In this document: positions 54,901 to 64,000 of the stretch, piece by piece
Position numbering within the stretch: the stretch's first letter is position 1
Layout of the letters: the number at the start of each line of letters is the position of its first letter
DNA from: Camellia lanceoleosa
Taxonomy: Eukaryota > Streptophyta > Magnoliopsida > Ericales > Theaceae
Assembly (NCBI GenBank): GCA_025200525.1
Contig: CM045762.1
Coordinates: forward strand, 91,392,717 to 91,456,716
Length of the DNA stretch: 64,000 nt
Reading direction: 5' to 3'
Position numbers and translations under genes: made by a program
The notes under the pieces: model-generated
The model's input: the letters and a program-made list of their open reading frames with translations, nothing else
The model's database searches: none
What the model was told of the DNA's origin: nothing

Positions 54901-55620
54901 GTGTTTAGGGACGCATCCCAAGGTTTAGGGACGTATCCCGGTGTTTAGGGACGTATCCCAAGATTTAGGGACGTATCCCAAGGTTTAGGGACGTATCCCA
55001 AGATTAAGGACGTATCCTAGAGGTTAGGGACGTATCCCAAAGGTTAGGGACGTATCCCAAAGATTAGGGACGTATCCCAAGATTTAGGGACGCATCCCAA
55101 AGGTTAGGGACGCATCCCAAAGGTTAGGGACATATCCCAAAGTTTAGGGACGTATCCCAAAGGTTAGGGACGTATCCCAAAGTTTAGGGACGTATCCCAA
55201 AGGTTAGGGACGTATCCCAAGATTTAGGGACGTATCCCAAGGTTTAGGGACGTATCCCAAAGGTTAGGGACGTATCCCAAAGATTAGGGACGTATCCCAA
55301 AGGATAGGGACGTATCCCAAAGATTAGGGACGTATCCCAAGATTTAGGGACGTATCCCAAAGGTTAAGGACGCATCCCAAAGGTTAGGGACGTATCCCAA
55401 AGATTAGGGACGTATCCCAAAGGATAGGGACGTATCCCAAAGATTAGGGACGTATCCCAAGATTTAGGGACGTATCCCAAAGGTTAGGGACGCATCCCAG
55501 AGGTTAGGGACGTATCCCAAAGCTTAGGGACGTATCCCAAAGGTTAGGGACGTATCCCAAAGATTCGGGACGTATCCCAAGATTTAGGGACATATCCCGA
55601 AGGATAGGGACGCATCCCAG
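54901..55620 (-). repeat. Tandem array 1 of Tat3 (20 bp, about 36 copies)
   Basis: Thirty-six units close to ttagggacgtatcccaaagg lie in almost perfect 20-base register. Each has the partial dyad GGGACGTATCCC. Variants at the ends of units (aagg, gatt, ggtt) alternate in blocks, which suggests multi-unit duplications. Confidence 0.93.
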
Positions 55621-55624
55621 AGGT

Positions 55625-56035
55625 TAGAAAAGAAGGAGAAACATAGGGACGTATCCTAGTGTTTCAGGAGGAAGGAGAAACATAGGGACGTATCCCGGTG
55701 TTCCACAAGGAATGTGAAACATAGGGACGTATCCCGGTGTTTTGAAAAGAGGGAGAAACTTAGGGACGTATCCCGGTGTTTCAGAAAGAAGGGAGAAACG
55801 TAGGGACGTATCCCGGTGTTTCGAAAAGAGAGAGAAATGTAGGGACGTATCCCGGTGTTTCGGAAAGGTATAAGAAACGTAGGGACGCATCTCGGTGTTT
55901 CGGAAAGAAGGGAGAAACGTAGGGACGTATCCCGGTGTTTCGGAAAGGGAGAAGAAACGTAGGGACGTATCCCGGTGTTTCGGAAAGGGAGAAGAAACGT
56001 AGGGACGTATCTCGGTGTTTCAGAAAGGTATAAGC
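55625..56035 (-). repeat. Tandem array 2 of Tat3 (39-40 bp, about 10 copies)
   Basis: Units combine gaaacgtagggacgtatccc with ggtgtttcggaaagggag. The core agggacgtatccc is shared with array 1 and, as ggacacgtccc, with array 1 of Tat1. Confidence 0.9.
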
Positions 56036-56104
56036 ATTGGAATGTATTCCAAATGCTCTAAACCAGAGGAGGTCTAACCCGTCGCAGATGCGAGGAGAAA
56101 TAAT

Positions 56105-56330
56105 GACAATTGCAAGAGACAAGGTGCATAACAATGCAAGTAATGAGCAAAACAATGCTAGATAGATGTGCACAATCAATGCAACGAATGAGCATAACAA
56201 TGCTAGTGAAGTGGGTGCATAACAATGCAATTGGAATGTGCATCACAATGCAAGCATGAGAAGTGCATAACAATGCGGGTGGAAGGGTGCATAACAATGC
56301 AAGTGGAATGTGCGTGACAACGCATAGTTG
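56105..56330 (-). repeat. Tandem array 3 of Tat3 (about 27 bp, about 8 copies)
   Basis: Repeated gtgcataacaatgcaagtgg-like units with scattered substitutions. It occupies the place of the 27 bp gatagatacacaaa array of Tat1 but has no sequence in common with it. Confidence 0.8.
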
Positions 56331-56339
56331 AAACAAAAT

Positions 56340-59300
56340 GCCGAATAAGGGAATACAAGCCTTAACGAGACCAGATAAAAATGCGACCTCCAATTTTACC
56401 TTTCGGAGGGGTTTGCAACACATTCAGCTCAAGAACGGGCACACCCTGTTCATATTAGAGAGAGATAACATCTGCTGCTGCTTTAATTGCCATTCTGACT
56501 TGAAGCAGGCTTACACTTGGGATAGAGGCACGCTCATTCTTCGGAACACTGACAAGGTCTGAAGAGGTACATACAGAATGCGATCTCGGAGCTTACCGAA
56601 GTTGGAACAAACTCAGATGCCCGACATTTCCCTCTTTTGCTTTTGCTTTGCAGTCCGAAACCATTATAGCTTCAGATAGGTCCTGGTTCTACTGTTCTCA
56701 CATGACCTGGGTTGAACTTTGCGGTTTTATAAAAGAACAAATTCTATTTTGCACAAATGTGGAGAACGGCACGGCACTCGGAACACAAAACGATTTTATT
56801 TTTGAAATTGAGAGATGAGTTTTCGACCAGGTATTGAGCCTACGACTGAAGACAGCAAAACGACTCAACAAGGAAATAAAAGGCACACAACCTAGACACA
56901 CCGAGACACACTCGGAACGACTCAAAGCAAGAATCGAGAAAAACAAAACAAAACAAAACAAAAGACACGACACACAGACGTGTTATAAAGACAAGAGACC
57001 TCTTAGTGCACGAGGAGCCAGTTTCTCTGGGTATTATTTCCGACCCTTTCTTATTTGTGATTCTCACATCACTCGGCCCTCAAGCTCTGTTTTTCTGAAA
57101 AAAAAACCCTTTTCCTCACTTTTCCTCTCAGCGCACATCTCTCTATTCTTCAATCTCTCATTTTAAATCCCTCCCCTGGGTGGTTGATAGATAAACAGCA
57201 AGTTGTGGCCTTGTGCCCCTAGCATTCTGCTAGATTCTTCTTCTTCTGCGTGCAGCTAGTGAGTTTCTCCCATAGAAGGGCTGTGCTACAGCTGGGTGTG
57301 TAGCAAATCTGCAGCTGACCTCGGTTGACGATGCTCTGCCGGGGAGTTTGGACGTGATCAGACATGTCCAGATGAGGAAGTGGAATATCTTGCCCCATTC
57401 CAGTTCGTGCTTCGCACATGGCTTGATACCTCGTTGCTTGGAGGGTGAGAGAGCTTTTAGCCCTTTGTTGTTAGCTTCAATTGTGCCCTTTTCTGGCAAG
57501 TAGAGTGCCCTTTCTGGCAAGTGCGTTGATAAAGGGAAAAAGACAGAGAACCTAACTCAACTGTGCCCCTAGTTCATCATGTTGACCATGTTTTGTTTTT
57601 GCTTTCTACTAAAACAATTTTGACCAAAATGAGAGTTAGATTAACATGCTTGTTCGATTTTTGATTTGAAATCATGCAAGTCAGGCTATGAGCACTGAAA
57701 ATTTTCCTTTTTTGGGTCCAAGAAATGGTCCAGTTTTTGGAAAAGATGAAACAATTTTCGAGAAAATTAGTCAACCTCAGTAAAAATTCTCAAAAACTAT
57801 TTTTGCAAACGGCCACTGCTCAACGAGCATAGAACCCACTCTCGAGATGCACAACCTCGGACCCATAGCAATGGAAAATTGCCCTTTGTCTGAAGGACAC
57901 TGCATGGCAACGGAAAGTTGCCCCTTGTTTGAACGGCACCGCAGCGCATTGAATGGCAACGGAAAGTTGCCCCTTGTTTGAACGACACTGCAGCGCATTT
58001 GAAGTCAGTCCTCAGAGTGACAAACACAACTAGACTCTTGGTTACAGAGAAGGCAAAGATGATCAAAACCATTACATGGACACAATTGATTTGGAAGTGT
58101 TTATGGCTGGACTTCAGAATGAAGTTGCCTACGTATCCCAAAGATGGGAATCAAGCCTTACGTAGTTCGGGGTTAAGGTACACTCGGGTATTTAACCTCT
58201 CCTTTTTATGCTCTAACTTTTGCCAAGGCGCCTGTTGCAGGTTGTCAACCTTGCGAGCTTTGTTTTTCTTTTCTTTTCATTCTTTTCTTTTCATTTTCAT
58301 TTCTTTTCTTCTTTTTTTTTTCTTTTTTTTTCTCTCTTTTCTCTTTTTTTTTTTGCATTTTTCTCTTCTTTTTTTTTTCTTTTTGCATTTTTTGTATATA
58401 TATTTTTTGCCTTGCTCTAACTTTTGCTTGGGTCGCCCTTTCGGGTTTTCGGCCCAGCGAGCCTCTCAAAGGGTAAAAGTGTAGCTAGTCCATGCCAAAT
58501 GGTTTTGAGATCCTGAAGTCATCTGAATCCCGGAAAATGACTGCTGTATTGATTCGCAGAAGGATCCATCTTCGGCTCTTCGAGCATATCGGACATTTTT
58601 GCCCCTAGTTCGAGGGGTGCTTCTGATTTAGCTTCGCAAGCTTCTTCTGATGAGGTCTAATCTTCTTGATCTGACTTTGGTGCCTCTTGTTCAAGGGCTG
58701 CTTCAAATCTGGCCACATAGGCCTCACATCGTAGTTGACCGTTGAACCTTCTGAATTCAAGTTCAAGGTTTGGAAGCAAAAGGGGTTGAGTCTCGAGGCT
58801 GAGAGCGATCCTAGGCTGCACAATCTCAAGAGCGACTCCACACAGGTCTTCGCAGGACTGCGCAAAACATTTTGTTTTTGAAAATTTTTAAGAAAGTGAC
58901 AAATCGCTCGCCCTGAAGATAGTGTGAAACCAGTCTGGATCAAGCCAGGGTCCTTCTTAGTACTCACTCCAACAAGCATGATTTCATTCATTAAGGGCTT
59001 AGCACGCCTCTCTTTCTCTCAATTGATCAAAATTTTGCAAAACCCGAGGAATTCCTTCCTCTTCGTTTTCACCGTAGTGTTCAAAAAGCTTTTGGAAAAC
59101 TTAGGTCGATGCAATGAATTCAAGGCACAGAAAAGACACAGCTTCTAGTCAAATACTGCCATCTCATTTGGAGTTTCTGGTACAACTGGCACACGGCAGA
59201 AGCGAACACAAAAGAAGAAAAAAAAAAAACACTACTGTTCATTCAAATCTGTTGGCGTTACTGGCTCCAAGGCAGAAACAGACTCAAAACAAAACGAAAA

Positions 59301-59606
59301 GACAAACACAAAACAAAATGGTGATGCCCGAGGTAACACCCCCCCCGGAATCACCTGACTCCTATACAATTGGACTGACTCAATACAACAAGACAAACCC
59401 AAAACAAAAGAGACTGACTCAAAACAAAAGGACAGACTCAAAAAGCAACAAGACTAACCCAATACCCAAGTCAGAAAGCACAAAAGCTAGCATTCGCAAA
59501 TGTTCAAAATAGTGCATGCCATCCACCATATCTGAAATAAACTGAACGTCGCCCGCAGGTGGTTCATCCCTCGATCACATCACATTATCTCCCATAAGTT
59601 CACTGA
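56340..59606 (-). other. Non-coding 3' internal region of Tat3
   Basis: Co-linear with 6887-10516 of Tat1. No pol domain is recognised in any frame. It contains three near-copies of tggcaacggaaagttgcccc at about 57870-57985 and the long pyrimidine tract 58258-58400. Open frames seen across the pyrimidine tract (K/E-rich on the minus strand, F/S-rich on the plus strand) come from base composition. Confidence 0.7.
57868..57990. repeat. Short threefold repeat in Tat3
   Basis: A unit of about 50 bases, ggcaacggaaagttgcccct plus tgtttgaacggcac, is present about three times. Tat1 does not show it at the equivalent place near 8760, so it arose in the Tat3 branch. Confidence 0.65.
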
Positions 59607-60993
59607 TCAAGTGCCGATAGACTTTGCAGGACCTGGTGCGGGAATGACCCCGTTGTCAATCAAATTTTGTATCTCATGGCGGAGACGGACGCAATTGTCG
59701 GTGTCATGACCGGTTTGTTGATGGAAAGCACAGTACTTAGTCGGGTCATGCTTTGGAGGGAGAGGATTGGGTAGAGGCCGTTGCTCTAACGGTTTCAGAT
59801 GTCCTTTCCTGAGTAGGACCCCCAAGGCTTTAGACAAAGACATATAGAGTGGGCTGAAAACCCTCTTGCCTCAGGGTAGATAGTCTGAAGTTCGGGGGTT
59901 TGAAGTGGATGCACCAACAAAGGGGGTGGCTGCTCTTGGTGTGGTGGTGGCGACCATGCCCACTTCGGAAGATCTTGCACCTGCGTCACCGCTGGTGGTC
60001 GCATTCGAACTGCGGGTAAACGCCCTCCTGGGTTACTCATTCTCCTGGTCAATGAGGCCCTGCTTCTTAGCATCCTCGATCTGTACTCCCATCTCATACA
60101 AATCTGAAAAGGTAGGGAAGGGGAGCACGATCATTTTCTGCATTAGTTTGGGCTGGAGGTTGCGCACAACCATCCGTATTTGATCCTTATCCGTTGGCCT
60201 AATGGTCATCATTAAGGCTTTGGCCCTCCAGCGGGCCACGAATTCTGAGAAGCTCTTCTTAGGCTCCTGCCTCGTCGTCTCAAGATCACGGGTCGTAATC
60301 TCGATTTGGGTATTGTATGAATATTGTGCGACGAAGGCCTCGGCCATCTCCTCCCAGCTTCGTTTCACTGAATCCTCTAATTTGGCGTACCAGATGGCCG
60401 CAATACCCGACAGGGTCCTACCAAAAAGGGAAAGCTTCTGTAATCTTGTCAAGCCCATCGGGCGCAGAACATCTGAAAACAAACTCAGGTGGACCATGGG
60501 ATCTTCTGACCCGTCAAAACGATCGATGTGAGGCATCTTGAACCTGTCTGGCAGTGTCACAGCTGCGTTGGTGTACCCGTCCTCAATGTCCGGGATGGAC
60601 TTTACCCCCTGGGATTTCTTGAACAACTTTTCAAGCTTGCTCAACTTCAACGCTGTGGGGTCGACCTCGAACTCGAAGGGAGAGTCCGGTAGATTGGTAG
60701 GTGTTTTGGATAGTTGGGGTAAAATTGGGGGCGGAGCCGGCCCTACCGGAATATCCGTACCTTCCTGGACATTTGGCGTCTCCCCAGGTGCTGGAGCTCC
60801 TACTGGGGAAGGAACTTGTTGTGAAGCGGACGCGCCGCTTTGCTGTTGCAGCCTGGTGATGAGCTCAGCCTGCTGAGCCATGATTGCTGGCTTCGGAGGA
60901 GAATTGGCGGACAGCATCTTGTTGCATGAGTTTCATAGTTTCCTGCATCTGACACATCATTGCCTCCACCCCTGACGTATTCTGTTGATCCAT
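59607..60993 (-). pseudogene. gag: gag of Tat3, few lesions
   Basis: Capsid-type protein, the best preserved Tat gag here. The start is the ATG at 60993 (MDQQNTSGVEAMMCQMQETM). A frameshift follows near 60910, then a 294-residue open stretch (60917-60033). Its readable blocks are QQAELITRLQQQ, SPFEFEVDPTALKLSKLEKL, GYTNAAVTLPDRFKMPHIDR, GLTRLQKLSLFGRTLSGIAA, IWYAKLEDSVKRSWEEMAEA, FSEFVARWRAKAL and LYEMGVQIEDAKKQGLID. After a TAA near 60033 and a TGA near 59875 (C to T in both) the same frame continues to RKGHLKPLEQRPLP. It then gives the zinc-binding CAFHQQTGHDTDNCVRLRHE and ends PAPGPAKSIGT at 59607. Only one zinc-binding module is present, against two in Tat1. Confidence 0.88.
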
Positions 60994-61231
60994 CTAACTG
61001 ACTGGTATCTATCCCTGCAGTAGAAACAGAGACCTCAGCCGGACTGTTCACTGGTGGGGTGGATAAGGGCCCCGATCCGTAAGCTTCTTTCGGTGATTTG
61101 TGCTCGACCGCCCTTTACCTTTCCACTGATTGCCCTTGAACTGAACCTCTGACCTGACAAAGTCTATTAGCACAAGTTCAATGAACCTCGGGGGATATCG
61201 GAGCCTTCTGAAGCTATGGTTCCAAGACTAC

Positions 61232-61260
61232 CCTAGCAAAAAGGGAAAACATGCAGCATT
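61232..61260 (-). other. Candidate 3' splice site upstream of Tat3 gag
   Basis: The minus strand reads TGTTTTCCCTTTTTGCTAG|GGTAGTC, with the AG at 61234-61233. Gag begins about 240 bases downstream. Confidence 0.5.
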
Positions 61261-61856
61261 TCAGCCTAACTTCACCAAAACAGATACTAGCATAGTAGGA
61301 TGACTGTGCCCTCTACTGAATTCTACCCCCAAAATTTTGCCTGTAAACCGTTACCCTCAGGTAAAACTAATTCTCAAACACTGATACTGATGCCCGCAGG
61401 CCTGGTGCTCACACTTGCAAACTGATACATGCATTCCTGTAGAGACGCACTCTAAAAGCACATAACAGATAAGTGAGAGCCAAAACACCCCTATGTTGGG
61501 GTAGGGTTTCGCCCTATTTTGTCGAGCTAGGGTTTCACTACGCATAGCCGGTTTCAAACAACCTATAAACGGGTAAGCAACTTTGTCTTAGTTTGGAATG
61601 GTCACTATGGATCCGAATATGCACTAGGTCGAATGGTCAAAGGTGCCCCAGTAAAACCGGGTTTGTGTTCCCATCTTGGGCAGAGCCGTGAATCGTCACT
61701 TTATGGACATGCCTTGACAAGACAAGCCTCCAAAGAAACCGCCAGAATAGCAGATGGCAAACACGGTGTCCTAGGCGCACCAATGCAAATGCAATGCAAA
61801 GAAACACACAAGTGTAGTCAAAACCGGATATCATGAGTTCGAGTCAAGTTCTCTAA

Positions 61857-61875
61857 ATCTCCAGTAGAGTCGCCA
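61857..61875 (-). other. Primer binding site of Tat3 (tRNA-Arg type)
   Basis: TGGCGACTCTACTGGAGAT on the minus strand, five bases inside the 5' LTR. Confidence 0.78.
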
Positions 61876-61880
61876 GAAAC

Positions 61881-64000
61881 TGTAGACGTCCCCGAACGCA
61901 TCCCGGGCGAGGATGCGACTCCCTCACGTTCTGGTTCGATATTAGGTCTGCTACAGTTCAAGGACTCAAATGTCACGGTTCTTAATCTTGAACCAAAGAG
62001 TCCAAATCCGGCAAATCGATTTGGAAAACAGATTTTTGAAAGAAGTGCCAAACATGGACTGCTTTGCCAGATACAGAGTCGCCACCTAAATGTTTTTTAT
62101 GGGAAATTTAGGAAACCCTGACTCGGTGCCAAAGGCCACGTGTCCGTCATCACCAAAGTTGCCTCGGCTCGGGAACTTGGGTACGATTGGGGAAGGTCAC
62201 TTCGTGAGCACCCCCGCTTGCCCGGTCAAAGACCGGCCTCTACTAACCATGATATCTGATTTTGAAAACATTGTGCGTTCTTATTCCGGTTATTAGCCTA
62301 GGTTACTATGTGATGCTCGCAGCAAATAAGTATAGACTGAGTCGCCTGAGTTGGAACTAAACATTTCATGTTTGTTTTCTTGAAAATGGTTTGATGGTGC
62401 TACCCGCAGGTAGGCTAAGACGTGGATTTGCCACCCTCGGGTGGGCTTAGAAAAATATGATTTTGCCACTATCTAGTGGGCTTAAAACAAACATTGGATG
62501 AATTGTTCCACTTCAAGTAACTCAACCTCCACCCACAGGCATTCAAGGCAGTTATATCACATAAGCATTTAGCCTCATGGTAAGCATGCTATTCATGGCA
62601 GTCACTCACACGCATGCAAGGATGCTAAAGCATAAAACTCACCGAGTACTCCAAGCCAAAACAGAAGCTCATTAGAAATCCATGCATGATCCTAAGTATA
62701 CAGAAAATGCCTAATGCAACACATGCAAAAATGCAAACTATAGCAGGCTCGGCTATTCTAAACATGGCATATGAGATGCAACAGCTATCAAGTACTCAAC
62801 TTGTAATTGAAATACAAATGCAGTTTGTATGATGCGCCGAGCCCGGTGCGTGCAAAACAGATGAATGATGCAAACATGCTGTCATACTGTATGCTAATTG
62901 AAATATGCCCTATATCTAACCATCGTAAGCAGGTAAATAAAAGGGAAGAAAGACGTGGGGTTGGAAGACATACATCACACTCACCCACACTTATTACAAT
63001 TTTGCCCTCGCGCAGAGGGTCCGAATAAATAATAATACAGTCCCAAATGAAAGAATAATACAGTCCGAATAAGACAGTCCAAATAATATACAAATCCCTA
63101 ATTAATTAACAAATTAACTAAGAAAAATCAGAATCGGCATGCAAGCCGTGCCGCTTTTGATTCTCGATGAATGTCGCATGTTTGGGCCGCTTTGAAATCC
63201 ACTGGGATGCCCCAATTAGCCTCTGTTTACACCTTTTCTTGAAATGCGTGCCAAGTCCCGAAAATTTGCTGATTCTTGATTTTGCTGCAACAGAGAGTAG
63301 GAAAGGTGCATAGCAATGTATTTCACAAATATATGCATGCCTCGATCCTCGTGCCACCAATCATGCATATCGATGCATGATGGCCGAGGAGCCGAATTGC
63401 ACAACTCAATATAGGATGAATGCATATGAATGCTACAACAAAACCTAACTCCATCACGGATAGTCCGCAGCATCGGTGACTTGGGAATTGAGACACATTC
63501 CATTACTCGGAGTACGAAACGCGCCTCGTTTCCCGTGCCTGGAGTAACTCCTATCCCGAACACGATGCGATATGCATGACATGCATGAAATGCGACTAAT
63601 ATGCAATCCTAACATACACAATGTTATGGAATGGCATACACGCTACACGAGGTGATACACAACCAGGCATACACAATGCTATGGGTGAAATGGCATACGC
63701 AATGCAATAATGGGCTTACACCAACATGAGAGAGCCTCAGCCACACTCACATAGGAGGCTATCAGATGAAAACAAGACACCTCGAAACGCGCCACTCTAA
63801 TGAGACATGGCAAAGACATGGAATATGATATGAAAACATGCAAAAATTAGTGACAAAATGAGGGGCAAAACAGCCCCGAAACGAGGCGAAATGAAACCCG
63901 ATGCAAGGAACGAGTCCCGAAACATGGAATTAAGCACATGAAATAGCCTATAGCTATGCAATGCATGCATAATTTGAATGTGAAGTGTAAAAGAAGAAGC
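61881..64000 (-). repeat. 5' LTR of Tat3, truncated by the window end
   Basis: Matches 50448-52620 with few differences, including the U5 hairpin at 61897-61917. The promoter half lies outside the window. Confidence 0.92.

Larger units (their letters stand above)
50448..64000 (-). mobile_element. Tat3: Tat/Ogre-like element with gag but no pol (5' LTR runs off the window)
   Basis: Sense order from the right: 5' LTR (61881 onward), primer site, leader, gag (60993-59607), non-coding region, three tandem arrays, polypurine tract, 3' LTR (54608-50448). The internal part is 7272 bp and shows no reverse transcriptase, RNase H or integrase. The two LTRs are near-identical by eye apart from an approximately 50 bp length difference near 52350 versus 63790. 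Innermost nesting and LTR similarity both make it the youngest insertion here. Confidence 0.85.

Noticed and set aside
54901..55620. Telomere-like TTTAGGG words in the 20 bp array
   Set aside because: TTTAGGG occurs in some units only as part of ttagggacgtatccc. The period is 20, not 7, and the array lies inside an LTR element.
58245..58484. Lysine/glutamate-rich and phenylalanine-rich open frames
   Set aside because: They are products of the pyrimidine tract and are not conserved in Tat1 at the protein level.
1..64000. An intact host gene, rRNA, organelle insert or virus-derived gene other than LTR elements
   Set aside because: I looked for conserved domains in all long frames and found only transposon proteins. 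Everything else is LTR, leader or tandem repeat.

Overview
This is repeat-dense intergenic DNA from a flowering plant, probably a eudicot. I found no intact host gene, rRNA, tRNA or CRISPR. Nearly every kilobase belongs to a transposable element. The plant assignment rests on several things: Ty3/gypsy chromoviruses with PR-RT-RH-INT order and a chromodomain; Tat/Ogre-like elements with 2.4-4.2 kb LTRs and a tRNA-Arg-type primer site; a BED-finger hAT transposase; a CACTA element; and a Mutator-like foldback element. Element names (Tat1-4, Chromo-A/B/C) are my own labels.

Layout. (1) 1-17287 is a hAT transposon on the minus strand. It carries a broken transposase (558-2504), and its 5' terminal inverted repeat ends near 17287. 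It is split by Tat1 (3027-16278, minus), a complete LTR element with target duplication ATGTG, a gag pseudogene and no pol. (2) 17288-19164 holds a degraded Tat-type LTR remnant and an 845 bp foldback Mutator-like element with a 9 bp duplication. (3) 19841-22849 is a solo LTR (duplication TCATT) that contains a 981 bp non-autonomous CACTA element (duplication TGG). (4) 22855-25192 is AT-rich, with a 172 bp tandem repeat and an unassigned promoter-like stretch. (5) 25193-28724 is the 3' end of Chromo-C (minus). Its integrase is cut by Chromo-A (plus, from 28725). Chromo-A's integrase is in turn cut twice, by the complete Chromo-B (34623-40762, duplication CACGG) and by Tat2 (plus, from 41274). 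Tat2's gag is cut by Tat4 (minus LTR, from 46798). Tat4's LTR is cut by Tat3 (minus, from 50448 past the window end). The chain Chromo-C > Chromo-A > Tat2 > Tat4 > Tat3 is five levels deep.

How the pieces relate. Tat1 and Tat3 have gag but no recognisable reverse transcriptase, RNase H or integrase. They share a long co-linear non-coding 3' region and carry unrelated tandem arrays at the same place. They look like non-autonomous elements that depend on pol from a relative; Tat2 is a candidate relative, but its pol would lie outside the window. All four Tat LTRs share a promoter layout: palindrome cluster or G-box, then TATA box, then a splice-donor-like GTRAG about 200-250 nt downstream. The three internal regions that can be read also have a pyrimidine-rich AG just upstream of gag. 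I infer an LTR-to-gag intron, and this is the most interesting candidate in the window. Chromo-A's LTR shares its first bases and upstream promoter module with the Tat LTRs. Most stop codons in the retroelement genes read as CAG to TAG, CAA to TAA or CGA to TGA changes, as expected from decay of methylated cytosines.
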